Of a stretch of DNA of 64,000 bases, positions 1 through 9,000 are shown one piece after another. The stretch comes from an uncultured Prevotella sp. (GTDB taxonomy: Bacteria > Bacteroidota > Bacteroidia > Bacteroidales > Bacteroidaceae), in contig CAJOPT010000073.1 of the NCBI GenBank assembly GCA_905236455.1, forward strand, positions 1-64,000, in the 5' to 3' direction. The notes below the pieces were generated by a model. It saw nothing but the letters and a program-made list of their open reading frames with translations. It was not told the DNA's origin and searched no databases. Every line of letters starts with the position of its first letter. Position 1 is the first letter of the stretch. Both the position numbers and the translations under genes were made by a program.

Positions 1-2
1 AT

Positions 3-182
3 CCCGCACTCGATGCGGTAATCGCCTTAGCGCTTTCACAAAGCGAAGCGACTGAAAGAATCTCCATTAGCATTGATATTGACATCGAAGAGCTATCATA
101 TAGACTTGCTAAAGCATACATCTTCCATTCAAATATCAATGCTATGAGAAAAAAGTTGTTACAACTTTTCAAATTCTTGTAA
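3..182 (+). CDS. C-terminal end of an unidentified protein (cut by window start)
   Basis: A frame open from the first bases of the window runs to a TAA at 180-182, giving about 59 residues that end RKKLLQLFKFL. The part from about base 60 on has mixed codon third positions and reads like real protein (EELSYRLAKAYIF). The first 20 codons are built from two short repeat elements that recur elsewhere in the window (1-18 and 17-60). The stop lies inside the 3' arm of a strong hairpin (152-189), as for sprA, where the terminator also overlaps the gene end. A second frame is open to a TGA at 53-55 and would give the same C-terminal peptide as HutI (NRLSAFTKRSD), so the identity of the true gene end is uncertain. 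I do not recognise the family. Confidence 0.4.
   Translation, partial: PALDAVIALALSQSEATERISISIDIDIEELSYRLAKAYIFHSNINAMRKKLLQLFKFL
17..60 (+). repeat. Hairpin repeat family 2, copy 1 (CGCTTT/AAAGCG)
   Basis: This 44-base stretch matches 20911-20954 at all but three positions by my count. Its core is a hairpin, CGCTTT-cac-AAAGCG, followed by AAGCGACT. The other copy encodes the C-terminus of HutI. A weaker relative is at 418-450. Confidence 0.75.
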
Positions 183-189
183 CAACTTT
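152..189 (+). terminator. Strong intrinsic terminator-like hairpin
   Basis: AAAGTTGTTACAA (152-164) pairs perfectly with TTGTAACAACTTT (177-189), a 13-bp stem around a 12-base loop. It overlaps the stop codon at 180-182 of the partial ORF that enters from the left edge, so it most likely ends that transcript. Confidence 0.7.
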
Positions 190-263
190 CCTCCAGAAGC
201 TTTATTTTTACAGAATCGCTCCGTCATCTTTAACCTCTAAACCCTCATCCCGCACAACCCATT

Positions 264-300
264 CCCTCATCCCACACTTGATGCGAGATCTCCTTTAACC
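264..300 (-). repeat. TCCCGCA/TGCGGGA element, copy 1
   Basis: The stretch CTCATCCCACACTTGATGCG and the following GATCTCCTTTAACC match, in reverse complement, the block 12496-12540 just upstream of the dacB-like gene. A partial copy starts the window (1-18) and another fragment lies at 243-256. The palindromic heart is ATCCCRCA..TGATGCG.GA. Confidence 0.6.
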
Positions 301-531
301 TTTACCCCAAAGTGTGACGCGTGACGCAAAAATACGTTTTTTTAAAATTAGTTTTTAGCAAACACTCGGCTGGACTTGCAAATCCCAAGCGCAGATTTTC
401 GGCAGCCTTACGGCTGGTAATCGAGTTTACTCGCTTTGCGAAGCAAACAAAATACAGAATGCGATTCCCACGCATAAGCGTGCCGAATCAGTATTATCAT
501 TCAAAGTGTGAACTATTTTTCGGCAAAAAGC

Positions 532-562
532 TTGCAGGAATAAAATTAATGTCTTAATATTG
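532..562 (+). promoter_or_regulatory. Bacteroidota-type promoter for the 604 lipoprotein gene
   Basis: TTG (532-534) and TAATATTG (555-562) are separated by 20 bases, close to the Bacteroidota -33 TTG / -7 TAnnTTTG pattern with one deviation in the -7 box. The ATG follows 41 bases downstream. Confidence 0.5.
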
Positions 563-603
563 CACCCGAAATATGTAATAAGTATGAATTAAAAATCATT
601 ATT

Positions 604-984
604 ATGAATCTTAAAACAGGAATTATACTTGTGATGGCAGGATTGCTTTTTGCATGTAGTACGGATGACGGGATCTTCACTGTCATTGGAGCAGACAACT
701 ATACGGAGATTAAAGGCTATGGGAAAGGAGATTCCTATACGGCAAAAGTCCTTGGACAAGGGGACGGTAGGGTCGCCGCCGTTATCCTCACCGCTCCGCA
801 GGACGCAAGTGAGAAGAATATTCCAACAGCAGGAACGCGTGTGTATTTTTCCGAGTCTGACCTTTCTGGAATGCAATATGAAGAAAATTCCGTTATTTCT
901 TTCAGAATAAAAGCTTTTAAGGACGTTAACTTCATGCATGATGCGTTTATGCTATATTATGACTGTATTGTAGAGCCATATTAA
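604..984 (+). CDS. Small hypothetical lipoprotein
   Basis: A 126-residue protein starting MNLKTGIILVMAGLLFACST. The hydrophobic N-terminus ending in the lipobox LLFAC (Cys18) predicts export and lipidation by Lgt/Lsp. The acidic residues after Cys (STDDG) fit the Bacteroidota pattern often linked to surface exposure, which is inference. The mature part is about 108 residues with alternating polar and hydrophobic stretches, probably a small beta-rich domain. No family is recognised. The gene stands alone: it has its own promoter-like sequence, is followed by hairpin repeats whose last hairpin resembles a terminator (1108-1134), and the next gene, ddh, is convergent. Function unknown. Confidence 0.75.
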   Translation: MNLKTGIILVMAGLLFACSTDDGIFTVIGADNYTEIKGYGKGDSYTAKVLGQGDGRVAAVILTAPQDASEKNIPTAGTRVYFSESDLSGMQYEENSVISFRIKAFKDVNFMHDAFMLYYDCIVEPY

Positions 985-1002
985 TAATCGAATCACATTA
1001 TG

Positions 1003-1134
1003 AAGTCTGCCGTCAATGTCGGCAGACTCATAGACAATGTTTTATCAGACTTCCGCCACGGACGGAAGTCTGCCGTCAATGTCGGCAGACTCATAGACAA
1101 TGTTTATCATACTCCCGTCCAAGACGGGAGTATG
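1003..1134 (+). repeat. PHR locus 1: two hairpin A/B units, forward orientation
   Basis: Two complete units with a 63-nt period (GTCTGCCG begins at 1005 and 1068). Hairpin A is GTCTGCCG-tcaatgt-CGGCAGAC, the linker contains TAGACAATGTTTTAT, and hairpin B is AGACTTCCG-ccacgga-CGGAAGTCT. The last B is altered into a perfect 12-bp stem (1108-1134). The repeat fills the gap between the lipoprotein gene and the convergent ddh. Confidence 0.95.
1108..1134 (+). terminator. Repeat-derived terminator-like hairpin
   Basis: CATACTCCCGTC (1108-1119) pairs perfectly with GACGGGAGTATG (1123-1134) around a 3-base loop, followed by TGGTTTTTTATT. It is the terminal hairpin B of PHR locus 1, with an A-T rather than G-C pair near the base of the stem. 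It sits between two convergent genes and may end the lipoprotein transcript. Confidence 0.55.
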
Positions 1135-1144
1135 TGGTTTTTTA

Positions 1145-2044
1145 TTACACCAGATGTGGTATAAGATCTTCGCGATTCCCAGGTAGCATGTCAATAACAG
1201 GAATCTCCACCATTGTGTAGCAACCAGGTTGCAGACGCATTGAGGCTCGTGCCACATTGACAAGGACCTGTGCCGTAAGAGCCGGGTTGTTGATACTCAT
1301 GTTGAATTCCAGACGTTGGTTTTGAGTCTTGCCGCTTACACCTTTGCGTACAAGATTCACGCCATGTCCCATATCTTTTACCTCATCAACAGAAGGAACG
1401 GCAAAGACATGTGTCTCATCATTTGCGAAATATGGGTCAGCCTTAATGTCCTTTGTGACATCTTCCAGTTTGGCTCCGTCCTCTAACTCCACATAAACCA
1501 TGCGGCGGTGGATTCCCTCGCCAAGAGGGATGGTCATTGACAAGGCATCCTTAACACCTTTCTTTGACCGTACACAGACGCTATGTCCCATTGACATACC
1601 TGGTCCGAAATTGGTATAGCTGAGTCCTTTTGGAGCCAGACTTTGCATCAGTGTGCGTACTACGGAATCAGAACCCGGATCCCATCCAGCTGCTATAACG
1701 CTTACCTTTCCTGCTTCCTTGCATATCGGCATCATCTCCTGACGGTAGTCAAGTATGCTGGTATGGATGTCAAAGGAGTCTACGGTGTTGATTCCTTGTG
1801 GGATAATGGCTTTGGCATATTCAGGACATGAGCGTGTTGGTGTGGCGAGTATAGCCACGTCGACGTTCTTGAGTTCTTTTATGTCCTTTACTACAGGATA
1901 GTTTGCTAATTCTGCTGGTTTGTTTTCCGCACCTTTACGGCGTACCACTCCTGCTATCTCGAAATCAGGAGAAGCCTCAAGTGCTTCTATTGTAAACTTT
2001 CCAATGTTTCCGTAGCCAACTACGGCTGCTCTAATTTTTTCCAT
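1145..2044 (-). CDS. ddh: meso-Diaminopimelate D-dehydrogenase
   Basis: A 299-residue protein that reductively aminates L-2-amino-6-oxopimelate to meso-diaminopimelate with NADPH and ammonia. This is a one-step branch of lysine and peptidoglycan precursor synthesis in the cytoplasm. The Rossmann motif GYGNIG is at residues 10-15. Conserved family stretches include the region around SFDIHTSILDYR and AAGWDPGSDSVVR. Length matches the Bacteroidota members of the family. The start is the ATG at 2042-2044; a -7-like TAATTTTG lies upstream on this strand (2087-2094), but no clear TTG was seen at the usual distance. The gene is transcribed alone, divergent from ruvA and convergent with the lipoprotein gene. 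No other lysine genes are nearby. Family call is firm. Confidence 0.93.
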   Translation of the reverse strand: MEKIRAAVVGYGNIGKFTIEALEASPDFEIAGVVRRKGAENKPAELANYPVVKDIKELKNVDVAILATPTRSCPEYAKAIIPQGINTVDSFDIHTSILDYRQEMMPICKEAGKVSVIAAGWDPGSDSVVRTLMQSLAPKGLSYTNFGPGMSMGHSVCVRSKKGVKDALSMTIPLGEGIHRRMVYVELEDGAKLEDVTKDIKADPYFANDETHVFAVPSVDEVKDMGHGVNLVRKGVSGKTQNQRLEFNMSINNPALTAQVLVNVARASMRLQPGCYTMVEIPVIDMLPGNREDLIPHLV

Positions 2045-2411
2045 ATCGGTTGTGTTGTTAAGTTGTTAAAATCTTGGTTTCGGTTGCAAAATTACACTTT
2101 TTCTGTTAAATACGACACGTTATGCATGGAATTTTTGCAAAATGTTATACAGATGGACTTTTGGAAGCGATAATTCTATAAAGTCTGCCGTCAATGTCGG
2201 CAGACTCATAGACAATGTTTTATCAGACTTCCGCCACGGACGGAAGTCTGCCGTCTGCGGCGGCAGACTCTTAGACAGATACAGAATTAATCAAAATGAG
2301 AATCTTGTAAAAGAAACTAAATAAATGCAATAAAGTGGGCTGAAAGACGTTATTGTTAACGTATATATACAATTTAGGTTAGAGTTTAGAATTAAGAATG
2401 AAGAATTTTCA
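2045..2411. other. Divergent ddh-ruvA intergenic region
   Basis: These 367 bases hold a ddh promoter-like box (2087-2094 on the minus strand), PHR locus 2 (2181-2277), a GTATATATAC palindrome near 2361, and an AT-rich leader (AATTAAGAATGAAGAATT-like) before ruvA. A similar leader word occurs at 14011-14029 before ftcD. An ORF that crosses the repeat (2142-2324) is judged spurious. Confidence 0.5.
2181..2277 (+). repeat. PHR locus 2: forward orientation, upstream of ruvA
   Basis: Hairpin A with the TCAATGT loop, linker, hairpin B, then a second hairpin A with the TCTGCGG loop, ending in TTAGACAGAT. It shows both loop types of hairpin A side by side. It lies between the divergent ddh and ruvA genes, 134 bases before the ruvA start. 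Confidence 0.95.
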
Positions 2412-3029
2412 ATGATAGAATATATCAGGGGCGAGTTGGCTGACCTGACACCGGCGCTTGCTGTTATAGAGGCTGCTGGAGTTGGGTATGCGCTTAACAT
2501 TTCGCTCAATACTTATACTGCCATACAAGGCAAGAAGGATGTGAAACTTTATGTTCATGAGTCCTTGGTAACGGGTGGACGCGACGACTCATTCACCCTT
2601 TATGGCTTTTTCAATCAGCAAGAACGGACTCTCTACCGCCAACTTATAACAGTAAGTGGGGTGGGAGCGAACACTGCTCGGATGATTCTCTCGTCGTTGA
2701 CACCTGCAGAGTTATGCAATGTCATTGCCAATGGTGATGAGCGTATGCTCAAAGGCGTCAAAGGTATTGGGATGAAGACAGCCCAGCGCATTATAGTAGA
2801 TCTTAAAGATAAAATATTATCGTTGGGTATCGCTGATGAAATCCATGCCGGGGGGCAGTCTGGTAGCGTGGCTGTAGACCATGCGGTAAGGGATGAGGCT
2901 GTTTCTGCATTGACAATGCTTGGGTTCTCGCCTGCTCCTTCGGCAAAAGTTGTCACTTCTATCTTGAAGGCACATCCGGATATTCCTGTGGAACAGGTTG
3001 TCAAGATGGCGTTGAAAGAAATTAAATAA
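2412..3029 (+). CDS. ruvA: Holliday junction branch migration protein RuvA
   Basis: A 205-residue DNA-binding subunit of the RuvAB branch-migration motor. It holds the four-way junction while RuvB drives migration during recombinational repair. The N-terminal OB fold spans about residues 1-62. Two helix-hairpin-helix motifs are visible, VSGVGANTA (81-89) and GVKGIGMKTA (115-124), and the flexible linker and C-terminal RuvB-contact domain cover about 150-205. Length is normal for the family. Start ATG at 2412 gives the canonical MIEYIRGEL. The sprA gene follows 42 bases downstream on the same strand, an order I associate with Bacteroidota genomes. An imperfect hairpin between them may attenuate readthrough. 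Confidence 0.95.
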   Translation: MIEYIRGELADLTPALAVIEAAGVGYALNISLNTYTAIQGKKDVKLYVHESLVTGGRDDSFTLYGFFNQQERTLYRQLITVSGVGANTARMILSSLTPAELCNVIANGDERMLKGVKGIGMKTAQRIIVDLKDKILSLGIADEIHAGGQSGSVAVDHAVRDEAVSALTMLGFSPAPSAKVVTSILKAHPDIPVEQVVKMALKEIK

Positions 3030-3066
3030 AAAGCCTCCCCCCAACATTTTCTTGGGTGGGACTTTT
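3028..3066 (+). terminator. Imperfect terminator or attenuator between ruvA and sprA
   Basis: AAAAGCCTCCCCCCAA can pair with TTGGGTGGGACTTTT around CATTTTC with one or two mismatches, and ends in TTTT. It starts at the ruvA stop codon and ends five bases before the sprA ATG, so it may reduce readthrough into sprA. Confidence 0.45.
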
Positions 3067-3071
3067 GAGTT

Positions 3072-6000
3072 ATGAATACGGCTAAAAAGATATGGCTCAT
3101 TGTGCTGGTGTTGCTGTGTGTCAGCTTACTGGCTGTGGGAGGGCTCCGCTCAAGGGAGTCTGCCTTCTTTAGTGGCAGACTCTTAGACAATGTTTATAGA
3201 GCTCTCGCCACGGACGGCAGACTCTTAGACAATGTTTTATCAGACTTCCGCCACGGATGGGAGTCTGCCGGGGCTGTTCCAGCTGATACCGCCAGAAACA
3301 AGAAGATAAACATGCCGGAGGTGGAAATTGATGAGGAGGAGATTCCTGACTCTCTGCTTCACCCACGGTGGCCGGTACAACGTACCACTCCTATCACATT
3401 CGGCGACCTCGATCAAGGCTCATACGACTTGCAGCGTCCTGAGAATATGAAGCAGACAGTGGAGTATAACGACACTCTCGGGATGTATATCATAGGTAAC
3501 AAGATAGGTGGTACTTATGTGGAAGCTCCGATTATGATGACTCCGGAGGAATACCGGAAGTGGAGTGAGAAACGTAGTTTTTCAGATTATTATCGCTCTA
3601 AGAACCAGGAAATCCTACAGACACAAGGTAAGGAGAAATTTGATTTCACCGACATGCACTTCTCTTTAGGTCCCGCGGAGAAAATATTCGGTCCTGGCGG
3701 AGTGCGAATAAAGACTCAGGGAACGGCTGAGCTAAAGTTTGGTGCTACGCTTAAAAATATTGATAACCCGTCGTTGCCTATCCGTAACAGGAAGACTACT
3801 ACGATGGACTTCGATGAGAAGATAAATCTTAACGTGAATGGTAAGGTCGGTGACAAGGTAAACATGAATCTGAACTATAACACAGATGCGACCTTTGATT
3901 TTGACTCACAGAACCTTAAACTGAAGTATGATGGTAAGGAGGATGAGATTATAAAACTTGTGGAAGGCGGCAACATCTCTTTCCCGTCAAATAACTCCTT
4001 GGTGAGGGGAGCCAGCTCGTTGTTTGGTCTTCGTACAGACCTGCAGTTCGGCAAGCTGAAGCTACAGACAGTGCTGTCGCAGAAGAAGTCCAACTCAAAG
4101 AGCGTGTCTTCTAAGGGAGGTGTGCAACTCACTCCCTTTGAGATAGATGTCGCCGATTATGAGGAGAACCGCCACTTCTTTCTTTCCCAATATTTCCGGA
4201 GTAGGTATGACGACGCAATGAAGACCCTTCCCAATGTACTGACAGGTATCAATATTAATCGTATTGAGGTTTGGGTAACAAACAAGACCGGGACAACAAC
4301 GAATACCCGTGACATTATTGCTTTAGCTGACTTGGGTGAAGGCTCACCTAATGTATTGCCGTCGAACTCAAGTAATAATATATATAATAATGTGAAATCA
4401 CTTCCCAACGTACGTGATATCGATCAGGCAAGCCAGGCACTGCAAGGTATAGGTATGTCAGGAGGTTCTGATTTCGAAAAGCTCTCAAGTGCCCGTCTGC
4501 TTAACAGCTCAGAATATACTATCAATAAGGAGCTTGGATATATTTCCTTGAAGACAGCTTTGCAGACCGATCAGGTGTTGGCTGTCGCGCTGGAGTATAC
4601 AGCCGGTGGTGTTACATATCAGGTTGGTGAGTTTGCGTCGGATATCAATGATGTAAACAGCGCATTGATAGTAAAGTCTCTGAAAAATACGAGTAACAAC
4701 CCTCATCAGAGCAACTGGGGGCTGATGATGAAGAACGTGTATTACCTTGCCTCATCAGTCCAGAAAGAGAAGTTCCGCTTGGATGTGAAGTTCCAAAGTG
4801 ATACTGCGGGTGTATATATATCCTACATACCTGAGCCGCAGGTTAAGGATATGACCATTATCAAACTGTTGGGAGCTGATCGCCTTGACAATAACAACCG
4901 GACGCATCCTAATGGATATTTTGATTTCGTAGAAGGATATACCGTCTCTAACGGACGAGTATTCTTCCCATCGGCAGAGCCTTTTGGCAGCTATATGTAT
5001 AGCTATCTTGTGTCAAAGGGAATCTCTGCAGACAAAGCTGCGCAATATGCTTTTACAGAGTTATATGACTCAACGAAGACGGTAGCCAAGCAGATTGCGG
5101 AGAAAGACAAGTACACTCTTGTCGGTCAGTTTAAGGGGACGTCAGCTAACGTTATCTCTCTTGGGGCATATAATGTGCCACAGGGTTCAGTAGTTGTTAC
5201 GGCAGGTGGTGTAACCCTGAGCGAAGGTTCTGATTATACCGTTGACTATTCCGCAGGAGAGGTTACGATTCTTAATCAAAGTATTATTGATGCCGGTACG
5301 TCTGTAAATGTCTCTTTGGAAAGTAATACCGATTACGCCCAGTCTCGTAAGACAATGTTAGGAGTGAACTGGGAATACGATTTCTCTAAGAACTTCCAGA
5401 TAGGTGGTACGCTGCAACATCTTACAGAGCAGGCCTTGACGACTAAGGTTGCAATGGGAAGTGAACCTCTGAAGAATACTATATGGGGACTGAATGTCAA
5501 TTGGAAGAAAGAAAGCCAATGGCTTACGAATCTTCTTGATAAAATACCATTCCTGCATGTTACGCAGCCATCGAATATATCTTTCTCGGCAGAGTTTGCT
5601 CAATTGATAGCTGGACAGAGTCACGGCACACAGGACAATGCCTCTTATCTTGATGACTTTGAGAATACGAAGAATGCCATTGATGTAAGTGCGCCGACAT
5701 CATGGATAATCTCCAGCGTGCCGTCACTGTTCAAGAACGATGCTTCTTACATTAATGACCTGCAAGGCGGATATCATCGTAGTTTGCTTGCATGGTATAA
5801 TATTGACCCATTGTTTACACGACGCTCTTCATCTCTTACACCGTCGCACATAAAGAGTGACATAGAGCAGTTGAGTAACCATTATGTCCGCGAGGTTTAT
5901 GTCAGTGAGCTTTATCCAAACCGTGATCAAAGCTCTTATAATGGAGCAACCTCGACGTTGCCCATCCTGAACCTTGCCTACTATCCTACAGAACGTGGAC

Positions 6001-9000
6001 CGTATAACTTTAACCCAAATCTTGATAACAGAGGAAGGCTAAGTTCTCCAAAGGACAATTGGGGCGGTATGATGCGTAAGTTGGATACCAATGATTTTGA
6101 GACTGCCAATATAGAATATATTGAGTTCTGGCTTCTCGACCCGTTCATCTATTCAAGTAAGCAGGCAGATGCGTCTTCATACGGAGGTGACCTGTATATC
6201 AACCTTGGTGAGATGAGCGAGGACATCTTACGTGATGGTAAGAAATTCTATGAGAGCGGTATGGCTGTTGATGGTACGCAGAGCTATACAGAGACGAACT
6301 GGGGACGTATTCCTACGCAGGCAACTGTGACATATGCTTTTGCTACGACCTCTGGCAGTCGTTCGTTACAGGATGTTGGTTTCAACGGATTAACTGATGA
6401 GCAGGAACGGCAATTCGGATCATATCAGGCTTTCCTAAACAGTCTTAATGTTGATCAGGATGTGCGTGACTCTATCATGGCAGACCCAGCTAATGATAAT
6501 TACCATTATTTCCGCGGTAGTGACTATGACCAAGTTCAGGCATCAATCCTCCAACGATACAAACGAATCAACAACCCTCAAGGAAACTCACCGGATAGTG
6601 ATACTCGCAGTGAGAGCTATGACACATCATATAAGACAACGCCAGACGTTGAGGATATCAATCAGGACTATACGTTGAATGAATATGAGAAATACTATCA
6701 GTATAAAGTGTCTTTGCGTCCTGAGGATATGGTGGTAGGCGAGAACTTCATCGTTGACAAGCGTGTGGCAACACCGCCGCTTCGCAATGGCAATCCAGAT
6801 AATGAGAAGGTTACCTGGTATCAATTCCGTATACCTCTTAGGGAATATACTAATAAGGAAGGCTCGATAAACGACTTTACGAGCATTCGATTCATGCGTA
6901 TGTTTCTTACTGGTTTTGAAAAACCGATAGTATTGCGATTTGGAAGCTTGGATCTCGTCCGTGGCGAGTGGCGCGTATATGAGCAGAATCTCACTAACTC
7001 GGCATCCACTTCTGGACGTATGGCTGTCAGTGCAGTCAATATTGAAGAAAACAACGACAAGACCCCTGTAAACTATGTCTTACCTCCGGGTATTGAGCGT
7101 GCTCAAGATCCTACACAGCCACAACTTGTGGAGGCTAATGAACAGGCTCTTGCCATGACAGTGACCAATCTTGGCACAGGTGAGTCGAAGGCTGTGTATA
7201 AAAACACTACGGTTGACCTTCGTCAGTATAAACGCTTGCAAATGTTTGTACATGCCAATGCCATGGAGCAGAATGTTACGAATCTTACAGATAACCAATT
7301 GGCAGTGTTTGTACGACTTGGCAGTGATTACAAGAATAACTATTATGAGTATGAGATACCATTGAAGCTCACACCTCCTGGTGTGTATGACAAGTATTCT
7401 CGTGCCGGTTGTGAGGCTGTATGGCCGGAAGTTAATATGCTTGATATATCACTTTCGGTATTAACATCCCTGAAGAAGCAGCGTAATCAGGCAAAGGCGG
7501 CAGGAACAGCAAGTTATAACCGTGAGTTTAGCATATACGATGAGAATCGTCCTGGAAACAAGATAACGATTATGGGTAATCCTACTCTTGGTGAGGTGAA
7601 GACAATGATAATCGGTGTGCGCAACCTTGCGGGAGAGGAGAAGACCGGTGAAGTGTGGGTAAATGAACTTCGTTTGCTTGAATACACCAATCAAGGCGGA
7701 TGGGCTGCTCAAGGAACGTTACAGGTACAGATGTCTGACTTTGGAAGCCTGAATCTTCAAGGACGGTATATCACAGAAGGCTTCGGAGGATTGGAGGAAG
7801 GCGTCAGTCAACGTTCAAAATCTAATGATGGCAGCTATACCGTGACCACTAATCTTGAACTTGGTAAATTCTTCCCAGACAAGGCAAAAGTGTCGGCACC
7901 ATTGTACTTCAGTGTAAGCAATGAGGAGTCCCGGCCTAAGTATAATCCATTGGATACTGATATGGAGCTTAAGGATGCTCTCGATGCAATGGATACCAGA
8001 GAACGTGACTCCTTAGAGGCAATAGCTGTAACTAAGGTGTTTAACCGAAACTTCTCATTGTCGAACGTCAGGGTTGGAATAGCCACAAAAGGACATCCTA
8101 TGCCTTACGACCCTGCGAATTTCTCTTTTACATATAGTCACTCCCATAATCATACCAGTGGAGAGACAACTGTATATGAAAATGAGGATAACTGGCGGGG
8201 TTCCATCAACTATTCATGGACACCTGTGTATAAAGCATGGGAACCATTCAAGAAGATAAAGAGCAAGTCAAAGTGGTTTGACCTATTTAAGCGCTTTGGA
8301 TTTAACTGGCTGCCGCAGAACCTTACGTTCAATACCGAAATGATACGCTACTATAAGGAATTGCAAGAGCGTGACATGGAAAGTACTGAGGGAACGTCAC
8401 TGCCTTTGATCTTTGATAAGCAGTTCCTTTGGAACAGGGAATTCTCCTTGCGATGGGACCTTACGAAGAATTTCCACTTCAACTTCCGTAGTGCTACTCA
8501 TGCTGAGATAGAGGAACCGTATGCACCAGTGAACAAAGACCTCTATCCTGACCGTTATGCGGCATGGAAGGATTCTGTGATGACAAGTATAAGGAATCTT
8601 GGAACACCATTGGATTATAACCAGACAGTGACAGCATCATATCAGCTTCCACTGAATCAGATACCGATACTTGACTGGGTGAATGCCGATGCCAATTATA
8701 ATTCAACATATACATGGTTGCGTGGAACAGACCTTGAGGATGGAACGTCGCTTGGCAATTCTATTACCACAAACCGTACAGTGAATCTCAACGGTACGCT
8801 GAACATGGAGAAACTTTACAATCATTTCCCATTCTTAAAGAAGACCAATGACCGTTTCAACAAGACTAATCGTTCATCTAACAAGCGAAACACCAAGAAG
8901 AATGGCGATAAGAAAGGCAAAGATGATAGCAAAGGAAAGGATGGTAATGGTGGTAAGGAAGGAAAAGACGAGAACTCCGGAAAGGATAACAAAAAGAAGG

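Larger units (their letters stand above)
183..603. other. Gene-poor stretch made of small repeats and hairpins
   Basis: No convincing gene is seen in these 420 bases. They hold two copies of the CTCATCCCRCAC-type element (about 243-256 and 264-300), a CAGCC-ttac-GGCTG hairpin near 403-416, a relative of hairpin family 2 (418-450), an imperfect hairpin GATTC..CACGC/GCGTG..GAATC (463-488) and, at the right end, a promoter for the lipoprotein gene. A GTG-started 78-codon frame at 321-557 runs through these repeats and is probably not a gene. Confidence 0.5.

Noticed and set aside
321-557. 78-codon GTG-started frame near the left edge
   Set aside because: It runs through small hairpin elements, lacks any recognisable domain and overlaps the promoter of the lipoprotein gene.
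2142-2324. 60-codon frame before ruvA
   Set aside because: Most of it is PHR locus 2; it has no independent support.
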